Positions 51,558-61,055 of a DNA stretch of 64,000 nucleotides are shown here, in pieces. Source of the DNA: Shimia sp039969785 (GTDB taxonomy: Bacteria; Pseudomonadota; Alphaproteobacteria; Rhodobacterales; Rhodobacteraceae); contig NZ_JBDVNC010000022.1 in assembly GCF_039969785.1 (NCBI RefSeq), forward strand, positions 186,001-250,000. Reading direction: 5' to 3'. Positions within the stretch are counted from its first letter, which is position 1. The number at the start of each line of letters is the position of its first letter. The notes under the pieces were generated by a model, which had not been told where the DNA came from, did not search any database, and saw only the letters and a list, made by a program, of their open reading frames with translations. Both the position numbers and the translations under genes were made by a program.

Positions 51558-53120
51558 TCAGGCCGCCGCCGCAAGTGTGGCGAATGTATTTGCTTCGTAC
51601 CGTTTCAAACCACGCCGCGCCATGGGTCCGTATCCAAGCCCCGTTTCTGGATCAAGCTCCGGAAATATCGAACAAATTTCCGCGACGATTTCCGGCTCAA
51701 ACGACTCGGCTGTTTGCGGACCCGGTAGATAGCTTTCGGTGGTGAGTTTTTCCGAAAAGACGATTTGGTGATCATCAAACAGAATGTGGAAGTAGTCGAC
51801 CCAACCTCCAGGTTGACGGCGAACCGAGCAATCATTCACAAGATCGCGTGCCGCCACAAGAATCTCGTCTTCGCCGAACAAAAGTTGTGCCCAAGCATTA
51901 GTGATCAAAACACGGTGAAGCGGAGATAACGATAGATCTCTGTGTTCTCCAAACGTACCCGCAGTGATCTGGATCGGAGCAAACTCACCTTCGGCTCGCA
52001 CGGTACGTTTACCAACCCAGCGGATCGGTTGCGGGCCATGGTCAAGTGTATCTACCAAGTCTCCCGCATTCAGGTATTCGATAGGAACTTCTCCGTTTGG
52101 CGTGCTGATCAACGTACCGGACACAAAACAAGGCGCCTGGTTGACGGAGACAAAACCAACATCCGTATTCCCGTTTCCGTCGTCAATTGTATACGTAAAG
52201 TTGACAATTTCTTCGTCGCTGTCTGCATCGATTGTGACCGTCCCGTCGGCATTCAACGTAATGCTCTGACCATTGGCCAAAACGATTGGCACACCTACAA
52301 CAGCCAGCTGTCCATTGACATGCGTAATCGTAAGCGTGCCGGTTCCTGTATCGTTACTCAGGAGGTCAACTGTTTTTGACGCGTCTGGATTGATGTTGAC
52401 GGTATCTGTATTGGCAATCAGCGCAGTCTGAACGGACCCGCCTGCGATCAACAATGATGAGTCATAACTGCTGTCTGACACATCCGCGATCGCAAATCGA
52501 ATGGTGTTCAATTCTCCATCGTTGACCGGGATCGTCAACGTCATGGTCAGCGTGAAGCCATCCATCTCGGTGTTGTAGGCACCACCGGTATTATCAATAA
52601 ACAGGCTTTGGTTCTCGCCATCATTGATATTGCCGGGGTCAACTTCACCATTGCCGATTTCCATTGGCACGGTCACACCATTGATCGTGACGGCTACAAA
52701 ATCTTGATAGATGGAGTTGACGTATTCAGGATACTCGTCAGAAGCAAAAACGAATTGCATCGTCATCGTGTCGCCCGTGGGAATGAAATCTACCGTAAGA
52801 AAAGACGCATCATATGTGTTCGTCCCGGCAAGTGCATTGAGTTCCGAATTATTATCTGCACCGTTCGTGTCGGTTGATTGGCCACTTTCCTGATTGTTAC
52901 CACCATTTCGATTGGAAAAATCGCGGGCACGACCGGTTGAAAGAATCACACCGCTGTCTCCGGGCGTTACGCCGGGCGATACCGAGTCTCCGTTGGTATA
53001 AATTCCCGATGAAGAATTACTACCGGTATAAGTCGCAGATTCGACCTGTACACCGTCACCGAAAATTTCGTTCGCCATATCTTCAGCACTGGCGTTTGTG
53101 CTCACTGGTAATCTAGGCAT
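51558..53120 (-). CDS. Choice-of-anchor-L / Ig-like / Hint protein, 520 aa
   Basis: Same architecture as the 528-aa protein. An anchor-L-type domain covers about residues 5-235 (SGVILSTGRARDFSN, FVFASDEYPEYVNS, SSLLIAGGSVQTALI), and a beta-sandwich covers about 238-326 (TIDDGNGNTDVGFV). A Hint domain starts at Cys331 (APCFVSGTLISTPNGEVPIE) and has LSPLHRVLI and LFDDHQIV. There is no signal peptide and the composition is acidic. The C-terminal tail is GYGPMARRGLKRYEAN. Tandem paralogy with the 528-aa gene suggests local duplication. Expected to be secreted and processed at the Hint Cys; the biological role is unknown. Confidence 0.83.
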   Translation of the reverse strand: MPRLPVSTNASAEDMANEIFGDGVQVESATYTGSNSSSGIYTNGDSVSPGVTPGDSGVILSTGRARDFSNRNGGNNQESGQSTDTNGADNNSELNALAGTNTYDASFLTVDFIPTGDTMTMQFVFASDEYPEYVNSIYQDFVAVTINGVTVPMEIGNGEVDPGNINDGENQSLFIDNTGGAYNTEMDGFTLTMTLTIPVNDGELNTIRFAIADVSDSSYDSSLLIAGGSVQTALIANTDTVNINPDASKTVDLLSNDTGTGTLTITHVNGQLAVVGVPIVLANGQSITLNADGTVTIDADSDEEIVNFTYTIDDGNGNTDVGFVSVNQAPCFVSGTLISTPNGEVPIEYLNAGDLVDTLDHGPQPIRWVGKRTVRAEGEFAPIQITAGTFGEHRDLSLSPLHRVLITNAWAQLLFGEDEILVAARDLVNDCSVRRQPGGWVDYFHILFDDHQIVFSEKLTTESYLPGPQTAESFEPEIVAEICSIFPELDPETGLGYGPMARRGLKRYEANTFATLAAAA

Positions 53121-53431
53121 ACCGCTCGTACCCCAATTGGTCGGGGCAGATCACACCAGCAGGGCCGGGTTTATCCCGGTTCCTTTGCGGATATCGGCAA
53201 TGCAAGCGTCGTTGCGCCTGTAATGCGATAACGGCCTATTTGTGGCCGAACTGCCGTTTGACCTGCCTCGGTCTTGTTATTGAGGCCAGATAAACATGAA
53301 AAAGCGCCGTCTGTTAAGGGGTTTAGACAAAAATGTGATATTTGATGGGCGGAATTGTGGCTTTCCCGCAATGCCCGGCTGTGCGACAAACACACAAAAC
53401 GCCATCAAGCCGCTTTTTGGAAGAACCTGTA
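53121..53431. other. Non-coding interval between Hint gene and dapE
   Basis: 311 bp between divergent genes. No credible gene, RNA or strong repeat is seen. A short imperfect stem GCCTC...GAGGC lies near 53262-53284. It is expected to hold the promoter of dapE and that of the Hint gene operon. Confidence 0.35.
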
Positions 53432-54577
53432 ATGTCAAACTCCGACGCCATTCAGCTGACCGCCGACCTGATCCGCTGTCCATCAGTAACACCAGAAGAG
53501 GGCGGAGCATTGGTGTTACTGGAAGCGATGCTTTCGAGCGGCGGATTTTCGTGCACGCGAGTAGATCGGGGTGATGTCGCGAACCTGTTTGCCCGTTGGG
53601 GCGCTAAGGGCCACGCGCGTAGTTTTGGATTTAACGGGCACACAGATGTCGTACCTGTTGGCGACGCTGCCGCGTGGACTGCGAACCCCTTTGGCGCAGA
53701 AATCCGTGATGGGATCATGTTTGGGCGCGGCGCCACGGACATGAAATCCGGTGTCGCAGCTTTCGCGGCGGCTGCCGTAGATTTCGTTCAAAACACGCCC
53801 CCAGATGGCGCGGTTATTCTAACTATCACCGGCGACGAAGAAGGTGACGCGGTGGATGGGACGACGGCATTGCTGGAGTACATGAAAACCGAAGGAGAGC
53901 AAATGTCAGTTTGCCTTGTTGGCGAACCAACTTGCCCGAACGAGTTGGGCGATATGATGAAAATCGGACGCCGTGGCTCTATGACAGCCTGGCTTACATT
54001 TTCCGGTGTCCAAGGGCATTCCGCCTATCCGCATCGGGCCAAGAACCCCCTGCCCACGATGGCCCGCCTGATGGATCGGTTGGCTTCTTTCGAACTTGAT
54101 ACCGGAACCGAACATTTTGACGCCTCAACGCTGGCTGTTGTAACGATGGATACCGGAAATTCGGCAACCAACGTTATCCCGGCAGAGTGCCGCGCCACTG
54201 TAAATATCCGATTTAACGACGCGCATTCCGGAGCCTCATTGACGCGATGGTTGCAAAAGATGGCCGAAGAGACAGCGTTAGAATCAGGTATCGACATTGC
54301 CATGGACATCAAGGTTTCCGGAGAGAGTTTCATCACCCCTCCGGGCGCACTTTCAGACTTAGTAGCTGCGAGTGTTACTGCCGAAACCGGGCGCGTTCCG
54401 GAGCTCAGCACAACAGGGGGCACGTCGGATGCTAGGTTTGTTCAAGCCCATTGCCCCGTCGTGGAATTTGGTCTTGTTGGCAAGACGATGCACAAGGTGG
54501 ACGAAAACGTTCCAGTGGAACAAATCAACCAGTTGAAAACCATCTATACCCGGATTCTGCGTGACTATTTCGCCTGA
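53432..54577 (+). CDS. dapE: Succinyl-diaminopimelate desuccinylase
   Basis: Removes the succinyl group from N-succinyl-LL-diaminopimelate in the lysine/peptidoglycan pathway. The start at 53432 (MSNSDAIQLTADLIRCPS) has a GGAAGA site and gives 381 aa, the family size; a longer frame exists but adds an unconserved leader. The M20 metal ligands are seen in GHTDVVPVG (His), GATDMKSG (Asp), TGDEEGDAVDGT (Glu pair) and MHKVDENV (His). It has a bi-zinc cytoplasmic site. The start of the next gene overlaps its end. Confidence 0.94.
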   Translation: MSNSDAIQLTADLIRCPSVTPEEGGALVLLEAMLSSGGFSCTRVDRGDVANLFARWGAKGHARSFGFNGHTDVVPVGDAAAWTANPFGAEIRDGIMFGRGATDMKSGVAAFAAAAVDFVQNTPPDGAVILTITGDEEGDAVDGTTALLEYMKTEGEQMSVCLVGEPTCPNELGDMMKIGRRGSMTAWLTFSGVQGHSAYPHRAKNPLPTMARLMDRLASFELDTGTEHFDASTLAVVTMDTGNSATNVIPAECRATVNIRFNDAHSGASLTRWLQKMAEETALESGIDIAMDIKVSGESFITPPGALSDLVAASVTAETGRVPELSTTGGTSDARFVQAHCPVVEFGLVGKTMHKVDENVPVEQINQLKTIYTRILRDYFA

Positions 54578-55193
54578 AATCGCGTGGCGTCGGCGTTTGG
54601 TGGTTATGGTCAAAGAACCGCGTCCGGGTCGTGTTAAGACGCGATTAGGGCGTGACATTGGCATGGTTTCGTCCGCCGCTTGGTTTCGCCGTCAAAGCGC
54701 TGCACTGTTGCATAGAATCCGAGATCCCCGGTGGCACCTGGTACTGGCCGTCTCGCCGGACCGCGAAGGCCAGCTATCTCGTGTCTGGCCTGGAGATTTG
54801 CCACGCATCCCACAGGGACACGGCAATTTGGGCGATCGGATGGGACGAATCATGCGCAACCTGCCGCCGGGGCCGGCTTGTATCATCGGCGCAGACATCC
54901 CGGGCATCCAGACCCGACATATTGCGGATGCGTTTAAAGCTCTTGGCGCACATGAGGCCGTTTTCGGACCCGCAAATGACGGCGGGTATTGGCTGGTTGG
55001 AATGAAGCGCGCAGCACCGTCTTCGCCATCGTTCCTGCAAAATGTACGGTGGTCGACAGAGCACGCTTTGCAAGACAGTTTGAACACTCTGCCCGGACGT
55101 CGCGTCACCACGGTAGCCACATTAAGCGATGTTGATACCGTTACGGACCTGCTGGCACTAAGGCATACAACAAGTGCGTCGCAATCCTCGTGA
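54561..55193 (+). CDS. DUF2064 / TIGR04282-type glycosyltransferase-like protein
   Basis: A 210-aa nucleotidyl/glycosyltransferase-fold protein. It starts at GTG 54561, inside the last codons of dapE (17-bp overlap). MVKEPRPGRVKTRLG at about 16-30 is the family signature. IIGADIPGIQTRHI near 109-122 and GPANDGGYWLVGM near 138-150 complete the sugar-nucleotide fold. TIGR04282 members are often named after arsenosugar biosynthesis, but no arsenic genes are seen here, so that role is not claimed. A later ATG at 54606 would remove the leader. Confidence 0.8.
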   Translation: MTISPEIAWRRRLVVMVKEPRPGRVKTRLGRDIGMVSSAAWFRRQSAALLHRIRDPRWHLVLAVSPDREGQLSRVWPGDLPRIPQGHGNLGDRMGRIMRNLPPGPACIIGADIPGIQTRHIADAFKALGAHEAVFGPANDGGYWLVGMKRAAPSSPSFLQNVRWSTEHALQDSLNTLPGRRVTTVATLSDVDTVTDLLALRHTTSASQSS

Positions 55194-55224
55194 CGCCATG
55201 CGATCCGCGTGTTAGGGCACAAAC

Positions 55225-57480
55225 ATGCGTATACCGACAAAAGAGGAAGTCCTGGAATGGATTTCCGAAAACCCGACCCTCACCTCGAAGCGTGATATTG
55301 CCAAAGCTTTTGGCATCAAAGGCGCGGCCCGGATCGACCTGAAACGGATTCTCAAGGAACTTGAGGCCGAAGGACATCTGCAAAAACGTAAGAAGACCTA
55401 TCGCGACCCAGACAAATTACCTCCCGTGTCTGTTTTACAAGTGACAGGCACAGATACGGACGGCGACTTGTTTGCCCGCCCGCTTGAATGGCACGGTGAA
55501 GGTGAAGAGCCACGCATTCTGGTAATCACCCGCCCCAGCGATCCTGCCCTGGGCGAAGGGGACAGAATACTGGGGCGTCTGACCGAAGTCAGCGACGAGA
55601 CATTTGTGTATGAGGCGCGGTTAATTCGGCGGATTGGCACCAACCCCAAACGGGTTTTGGGTGTGTTTCGCAAAACTGCCGAAGGCGGACGTATCCTGCC
55701 CATCGACAAGGGCACCGGAACTGAGTGGTTTGTACCGACGGATCATACTGCCGGCGCCAAAGACGGCGAGCTGATCGAGGCGGAACAAACCGGACCGAAA
55801 AGCCGTCTGGGCCTGCCGCGTGCCAAAGTGGTACAGCGATTAGGTGACCCATCTGCGCCCAAAGCGGTGTCTTTGATCGCGATCCATCAGCATGGCATTC
55901 CAGACAGCTTCCCAGACGATGTGATCACAGAGGCCGACGCAGAAAAACCAGCGCCACTGGGCGCGCGTGATGACCTGCGCGAGATGCCGTTTGTGACCAT
56001 CGACCCGGCAGACGCGCGCGACCATGACGATGCTTGTTGGGCGCACGAAGATGACGACCCCAAGAACCAGGGTGGTCATGTGATCTGGGTCGCGATTGCC
56101 GATGTCGCCCACTATGTCCGGCCAAATACAGCCCTGGATGGCGAGGCACGAAAGCGCGGCAATTCCAGCTATTTTCCCGATCGGGTTGTGCCGATGCTGC
56201 CTGACAGACTGTCCGGTGATCTGTGTTCGCTGCATGAGGGCGTGCCGCGCGCCACGCTGGCCTTACGCATTCAGATCAATGACAAAGGGCACAAGATCAG
56301 CCACCGGTTCTGCCGTGCAATGATCCGCTCGATTGCCTCGCTTAATTACGGCGAAGTGCAGCAGGCACGCGATGGGGCGCCAAACGAGGTTTGTGCACCG
56401 TTGATGGCCGATGTGATCGATCCTCTGTACGCCGCTTATGAGGCACTGACCAAAGCACGGGCCGATCGGCAACCGTTGAACCTGGATTTGCCGGAACGCC
56501 GCATTGAATTGAACGAAACCGGCCAGGTCGACTCCGTCAATTTCCGCGACCGTTTTGATGCGCACCGGCTAATTGAGGAGTTCATGGTTCTCGCCAATGT
56601 CTGTGCCGCCGAGACGTTGATTGCAGCCAAAACTCCGCTTTTGTTCCGTGTTCACGAAGAGCCCAGCCCCGAAAAGTTGGACGCGTTGCGGGAAACTGCG
56701 CAATCGGCGGGACTGACATTGGCCAAAGGGCAAGTATTGCAAACCAGCCATTTGAACGCATTGTTGAATGCCGCCGCTGGCACGGACGAGGCCGAACTGA
56801 TCAACTTGTCGACGTTGCGGTCGATGACCCAAGCCTATTATGGCCCATCCAACTTCGGACATTTCGGTCTGGCTCTGAAATCCTACGCACATTTCACATC
56901 GCCAATCCGTCGCTATGCCGATTTGATCGTGCACCGCGCGCTGATTTCGGCACATGGATGGGGTAACGACGGTTTGTCACCTGAAGCCATCGAAAATTTG
57001 GAAAACACCGCCACGCATATTTCCGACACGGAACGCCGGTCTATGCTGGCAGAACGGGATACCTCAGATCGATATTTGGCGGCATACCTGTCCGAGCGGA
57101 TCGGTAATGAATTCAGCGGGCGGATCAGCGGCATCGCCAAGTTTGGCGTATTCGTAAAGCTGGACGAAACCGGAGCAGATGGCTTGATCCCTATGCGAGA
57201 GCTTGGGCGTGAATACTTTCAGTTTGACCGCGAAGCCAACATTCTGGTTGGCTCGGATTCCGGCATTGTCATCGGGTTGGGCCAACGGGTGACTGCCAGG
57301 CTTACTGAGGCCGCGCCGGTAACCGGAGGGGTTGCATTGGAACTGATCTCGCTTGATGGCGAACCGGTCAAACGGTCGTCGGGCGGCCGTGGAAAAGGCC
57401 GCCCGGTTAGGCGCAAGGCCACTAAAGCCAAACGCAAAGCTGACAAAATCAAGCGTAAGGTCACTCGGCAGCGGCGCTAG
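55225..57480 (+). CDS. rnr: Ribonuclease R
   Basis: 3'-5' exoribonuclease that degrades structured RNA. It has 751 aa with an N-terminal winged-helix/cold-shock region (residues 1-200). The RNB catalytic domain has FVTIDPADARDHDDACW near 250-266, the Asp cluster that binds Mg. A C-terminal S1 domain follows (SGRISGIAKFGVFVKLDETG), then a Lys/Arg-rich tail (GKGRPVRRKATKAKRKADKI). Its 3' end overlaps the convergent GST gene by 20 bp. Confidence 0.94.
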   Translation: MRIPTKEEVLEWISENPTLTSKRDIAKAFGIKGAARIDLKRILKELEAEGHLQKRKKTYRDPDKLPPVSVLQVTGTDTDGDLFARPLEWHGEGEEPRILVITRPSDPALGEGDRILGRLTEVSDETFVYEARLIRRIGTNPKRVLGVFRKTAEGGRILPIDKGTGTEWFVPTDHTAGAKDGELIEAEQTGPKSRLGLPRAKVVQRLGDPSAPKAVSLIAIHQHGIPDSFPDDVITEADAEKPAPLGARDDLREMPFVTIDPADARDHDDACWAHEDDDPKNQGGHVIWVAIADVAHYVRPNTALDGEARKRGNSSYFPDRVVPMLPDRLSGDLCSLHEGVPRATLALRIQINDKGHKISHRFCRAMIRSIASLNYGEVQQARDGAPNEVCAPLMADVIDPLYAAYEALTKARADRQPLNLDLPERRIELNETGQVDSVNFRDRFDAHRLIEEFMVLANVCAAETLIAAKTPLLFRVHEEPSPEKLDALRETAQSAGLTLAKGQVLQTSHLNALLNAAAGTDEAELINLSTLRSMTQAYYGPSNFGHFGLALKSYAHFTSPIRRYADLIVHRALISAHGWGNDGLSPEAIENLENTATHISDTERRSMLAERDTSDRYLAAYLSERIGNEFSGRISGIAKFGVFVKLDETGADGLIPMRELGREYFQFDREANILVGSDSGIVIGLGQRVTARLTEAAPVTGGVALELISLDGEPVKRSSGGRGKGRPVRRKATKAKRKADKIKRKVTRQRR

Positions 57481-58195
57481 CGCCTGCCGAAAACCGCTCC
57501 ATCGGCGGATAAATTGCCTCGCGTGTACGACTTACATAAGGCGCGAATACGTGAAAGCTTTCTGCCGCTGCCCGCAAAGCTGTGGGCGCCGGCAATCCCA
57601 GGATCATATCCAGAACAGGCGCAATTGTGGCGTCTGCTGCCGAGGGCTCGTCCCCAAACAAGAAGGCCTTTCCGGACAGTTGGTGTTCCAGCGCAATCAT
57701 ATCCTTGTTCAGGCGGCGCACCCGGTCATCCGGCTGGAATTGAGCAATGCCGTGCGAAGTTAGCCCAGCGCGCACCTGATCCTGAACCTGCGCAGCCACT
57801 TCATTGCGCATTTGGTCCGGGACAGCGGCAAAAAAGGAACCTCGCATCTCCGGCCAAACCTTTTCATCCAGCCAGCGGTCATGCACCAGCCCCAGACGCA
57901 AGCTTTCTTCTGTCATGCGGACAAGCGCATGGCTGGTAGCCTTGTCACTGGCTGTCAGGCCGGGATTGAAATCAAAGCCATTCCGTTCCAGATGCTCTTG
58001 AATGTGGTGGCTGTCCGGGATCAATTCATCCTGCAACCGCAACACCGGCACCCGTCCCAAAGGCATAGTGGACAGGTCCTGAATATACTCTGGCTCCCAT
58101 TCTTGGCCTGCCATCTCCAGCAGACACATGGCTTTGAGGCAAAAAGGGGAAAAACTGGGCAATTTGTCGTCGCCGTGAAAGGTAATCAGCTTCAT
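57461..58195 (-). CDS. Glutathione S-transferase family protein
   Basis: 244 aa from MKLITFHGDD at 58195; a longer frame upstream adds an unlikely leader. The thioredoxin-like N-terminal domain contains SPFCLKAMCLLEMAG and MPLGRVPVLRLQDELIPDSHHI (the cis-Pro and SH motif region). A C-terminal all-helical domain follows, with GDEPSAADATIAPVLDMI. It is a cytoplasmic detoxification or redox enzyme of unknown substrate. It is divergent from the WYL regulator, 88 bp between starts, so it may be controlled by it. Confidence 0.83.
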   Translation of the reverse strand: MKLITFHGDDKLPSFSPFCLKAMCLLEMAGQEWEPEYIQDLSTMPLGRVPVLRLQDELIPDSHHIQEHLERNGFDFNPGLTASDKATSHALVRMTEESLRLGLVHDRWLDEKVWPEMRGSFFAAVPDQMRNEVAAQVQDQVRAGLTSHGIAQFQPDDRVRRLNKDMIALEHQLSGKAFLFGDEPSAADATIAPVLDMILGLPAPTALRAAAESFHVFAPYVSRTREAIYPPMERFSAGASAAAE

Positions 58196-58283
58196 CTCGG
58201 GGATCTCCGTCAGTATTTCGATACAGCCGGAGTAACATGGCCTCTTGTCAGTTTCTGTCAGTAGGTGGCAGTATGATGATGAC

Positions 58284-58994
58284 ATGTCCCGAACCGATCG
58301 ACTCTTTCATCTGATGCAGGCTCTGAGAAATCTGCCACCGCCCGCCACCGCCGACATGCTGGCGCGCGAAACCAGCGTGTCTGTGCGCACGATATATCGC
58401 GACATTGACAGTTTGCGTGCGCTTGGCGCGGTGATTGATGGTGAGGCCGGATTTGGATTTACTCTGATAGAAGACGCCACGCTGCCTCCATTGGGCTTTG
58501 TCCCGGAAGAGATAGAGGCGTTGGTTGTGGGATTGCGCGAAGTTATGGAAGTGGGCGATCCATCGCTGGCAAATGCGGCGCAGTCGGCACTCTCAAAGTT
58601 GCGCGCCAGACTGCCACAAGGTCAGGCACATCGGCTGGAACATGCGGTACTTTATGCCAAACGGTTTGAACGCCCTCCGCCACCCGGAATTGACGCAGGT
58701 GCATTGCGGCAAGCCACGTGGGATGAGGAAAGCGTGCATTTTGACTATAGCGATGCGTATGGCAAACGCACGGAACGTCAAGTCGACCCGCTGTCGATTG
58801 TTTTCATGCAATCCAGTCACTGCCTTTTGGCATGGTGCCATTTGCGACAGGATTACAGGGCGTTTCGGTTGGACAGAATGTCCAACATGCGACGTACCGG
58901 AGCATCTTTTCGCCCCCGCCGCGTCACCATGTTGCGAGAATTTCACACCCGTCTGAGGGCACAAAAATTCCCATCGGCAAATCCCGGCTTGTAA
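58284..58994 (+). CDS. HTH/WYL-domain transcriptional regulator (YafY-like)
   Basis: 236 aa from MSRTDRLFHLMQAL; earlier in-frame ATGs are less likely because the family starts here. The HTH covers about residues 5-58 (LARETSVSVRTIYRDIDSLR). A WYL ligand-sensing domain follows, with YGKRTERQVDPLSIVF near 158 and YRAFRLDRMSNM near 190-201. WYL regulators usually repress or activate a neighbouring gene. The divergent GST is the likely target. Confidence 0.85.
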   Translation: MSRTDRLFHLMQALRNLPPPATADMLARETSVSVRTIYRDIDSLRALGAVIDGEAGFGFTLIEDATLPPLGFVPEEIEALVVGLREVMEVGDPSLANAAQSALSKLRARLPQGQAHRLEHAVLYAKRFERPPPPGIDAGALRQATWDEESVHFDYSDAYGKRTERQVDPLSIVFMQSSHCLLAWCHLRQDYRAFRLDRMSNMRRTGASFRPRRVTMLREFHTRLRAQKFPSANPGL

Positions 58995-59063
58995 CCAAGA
59001 CGTACACTTTGACCGGGCCCTGAAACACGCTAGGCTTTGATCAAAACAAGAAAGAGGCACGTC

Positions 59064-60323
59064 ATGCGGTTGATTGGTACAGCGTTCCTGCTGGGCGCCA
59101 TCTTATTGGAGTTGGCTGCGCCTGTTCTGGCAAATAGTCCCGAAAAGTCACTGCGCCCGGTCGCGCGCCCAAAATCGGACGTGTCAGTTGATGCAACAAA
59201 AACGCTCGAATTCAGCGGCTGGGTTGCAGAATACCGGGCGCGCGCGTTGGCCGATGGCATTACACCCGATGTATTGGACCGCGCTTTCGCCAACGTCGAA
59301 TACAACGCAACCGTGATCCGCCGGGATCGCAATCAGTCGGAATTCACCAAGACGATCTGGGATTATCTGGATACAGCAGTGTCGGATTTACGGATTCAAA
59401 ACGGCAAGAACGCCCTCAGCGAACAGGACGTAATCCTAACGGAAATTGAGCAAAAATACGGTGTCGACAAACAGATCGTCACAGCAATCTGGGGGCTGGA
59501 AAGCGCGTATGGTACTTTTCGTGGGTCAACGCCAATAATCGGAGCGATGGCGACCTTGGCCCATGACGGGCGCCGCGCGGCATTTTTTGAAGAACAGCTT
59601 TCAGCGGCCTTAACAATATTGCAAAACGGCGATGTATCTGTTGACGGCATGATCGGCAGTTGGGCTGGCGCGATGGGTCATACCCAGTTCATGCCAACAT
59701 CATTCCTTGCTCATGCGGTTGATTTCACCGGAGATGGCAGACGGGATATCTGGTCAGATGATCCACGCGATGCGCTGGCATCCACTGCGGCCTATCTGGC
59801 GGCAAATGGTTGGACCAAGGGGCAGCCATGGGGCGTTGAGGTCATTGTGCCGGAAGGCTTTGATTACGCGTCTGCCAATCGCAAAAATGTTAAGATGCCA
59901 AGCGACTGGGCCCGCATGGGTGTGCGCGACCGACTGGGACGCGCAGTTCCAAACCATGGCACGGCGTCAGTGTTGCTTCCCGCTGGCGCCGACGGAGCGG
60001 CGTTTCTGGTGTTCGACAATTTCAAGGTACTGGAAAGCTACAACACAGCCGACGCCTATGTGATAGGTGTCGGGCATCTGGCGGATCGCATTATGGGAGG
60101 CCCTGAAATTCAGGGACGCTGGCCACGCGGCGACCGCGTCCTGACATATGACGAACGGATCGAATTGCAGGTATTGTTGACCGAAAACGGTTTTGACACC
60201 CAAAAAATCGATGGAAAGATCGGACCGCTGACCATCGAAGCAGTGCGCCAATACCAGAAATCGCGGGGCATGAAACCTGACGGCTATGCCTCGCTTCGTA
60301 TTCTGACGTTGCTGCGATCCTGA
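59064..60323 (+). CDS. Lytic murein transglycosylase with peptidoglycan-binding domain
   Basis: Cleaves peptidoglycan glycan strands with formation of anhydro-muropeptides. A Sec signal peptide starts at MRLIGTAFLLGAILLELA (ATG 59064, GAGG upstream). An SLT_2/MltB-type domain follows, with TAIWGLESAYGTFRG containing the catalytic Glu and GAMGHTQFMPTSFL. The C-terminal 60 residues form a PG_binding_1 domain (LTENGFDTQKIDGKIGPLT). It has 419 aa and no lipobox is visible, so it is a soluble periplasmic protein. It is convergent with an L,D-transpeptidase gene. Confidence 0.9.
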   Translation: MRLIGTAFLLGAILLELAAPVLANSPEKSLRPVARPKSDVSVDATKTLEFSGWVAEYRARALADGITPDVLDRAFANVEYNATVIRRDRNQSEFTKTIWDYLDTAVSDLRIQNGKNALSEQDVILTEIEQKYGVDKQIVTAIWGLESAYGTFRGSTPIIGAMATLAHDGRRAAFFEEQLSAALTILQNGDVSVDGMIGSWAGAMGHTQFMPTSFLAHAVDFTGDGRRDIWSDDPRDALASTAAYLAANGWTKGQPWGVEVIVPEGFDYASANRKNVKMPSDWARMGVRDRLGRAVPNHGTASVLLPAGADGAAFLVFDNFKVLESYNTADAYVIGVGHLADRIMGGPEIQGRWPRGDRVLTYDERIELQVLLTENGFDTQKIDGKIGPLTIEAVRQYQKSRGMKPDGYASLRILTLLRS

Positions 60324-60335
60324 CCTTGGAAAGCC

Positions 60336-60896
60336 CTACATCACCGTAACTTTGGTACCCAGTGGTATCTGCGCATAAAGTTGCTCAACATGCGCGTTCA
60401 ACATGCGGATACATCCGTTGGACGACGGCGTGCCAATTGACTGCGGCACATTGGTGCCGTGGATACGGAACAACGTGTCCCGGTCGTTCTGGTAAAGATA
60501 TAATGCCCTCGACCCGAGAGGGTTGTTTGGCCCCCCAGGCATTCCATCTGAATAGCGTGCATAGCCCGGGTTGCGCTCGATCATCTCTTGCGTTGGGCGC
60601 CAACTGGGCCATTCGACCTTACGCTTAATATACGCGTCGCCTTTAAAGTTCAGCCCAGCCTTACCCACAGCCACGCCATAGCGGATCGCGTTGCGTTCAT
60701 CCTGCATGTGATACAAGAAATAGGCCTGTGTCGTCACAACGATCTGCCCGGGCTGAAAGCCAAGCTTCTTTTGCACCCGCACCTCTTTTGGCTGCAGATG
60801 CTCCATCAGCTCAAATGGCACTTCTGCGGCCGCCCTCAGAATGTTTGGAGTAGCCAGCGTTGCTGCGGCGGCGGTGATGAAGTCACGTCTTTTCAT
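60336..60896 (-). CDS. L,D-transpeptidase (YkuD domain), Tat exported
   Basis: Forms 3-3 peptidoglycan cross-links or attaches lipoprotein to peptidoglycan. A twin-arginine signal MKRRDFITAAAATLA begins the protein. The YkuD active site has His146 (RIHGTNVPQSIG) and Cys162 in SSNGCIRM, the nucleophile. It has 186 aa and is periplasmic. It ends 12 bp from the convergent lytic transglycosylase gene. The closeness to an MltB-type enzyme suggests a cell-wall remodelling pair, but co-regulation is not shown. Confidence 0.9.
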   Translation of the reverse strand: MKRRDFITAAAATLATPNILRAAAEVPFELMEHLQPKEVRVQKKLGFQPGQIVVTTQAYFLYHMQDERNAIRYGVAVGKAGLNFKGDAYIKRKVEWPSWRPTQEMIERNPGYARYSDGMPGGPNNPLGSRALYLYQNDRDTLFRIHGTNVPQSIGTPSSNGCIRMLNAHVEQLYAQIPLGTKVTVM

Positions 60897-61055
60897 GTAC
60901 TCGTCTCCTGCTCTGAAGTCAGAATGGCATAAAGTAACGCCTTATGAAAAGGGCGCGTGTATTTGGCATATTCACCAGTTCGTGAAAAGGCAGATATTGA
61001 CCCTCCCGCGTAGGAACCCTCTAGGCCGAAGAAAACAACTGTCATGAGGTCAAAA

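Noticed and set aside
54561..55193. Arsenosugar biosynthesis role
   Set aside because: The family name suggests it, but no arsenic methyltransferase or radical-SAM partner lies nearby. The gene is tied to dapE by overlap only.
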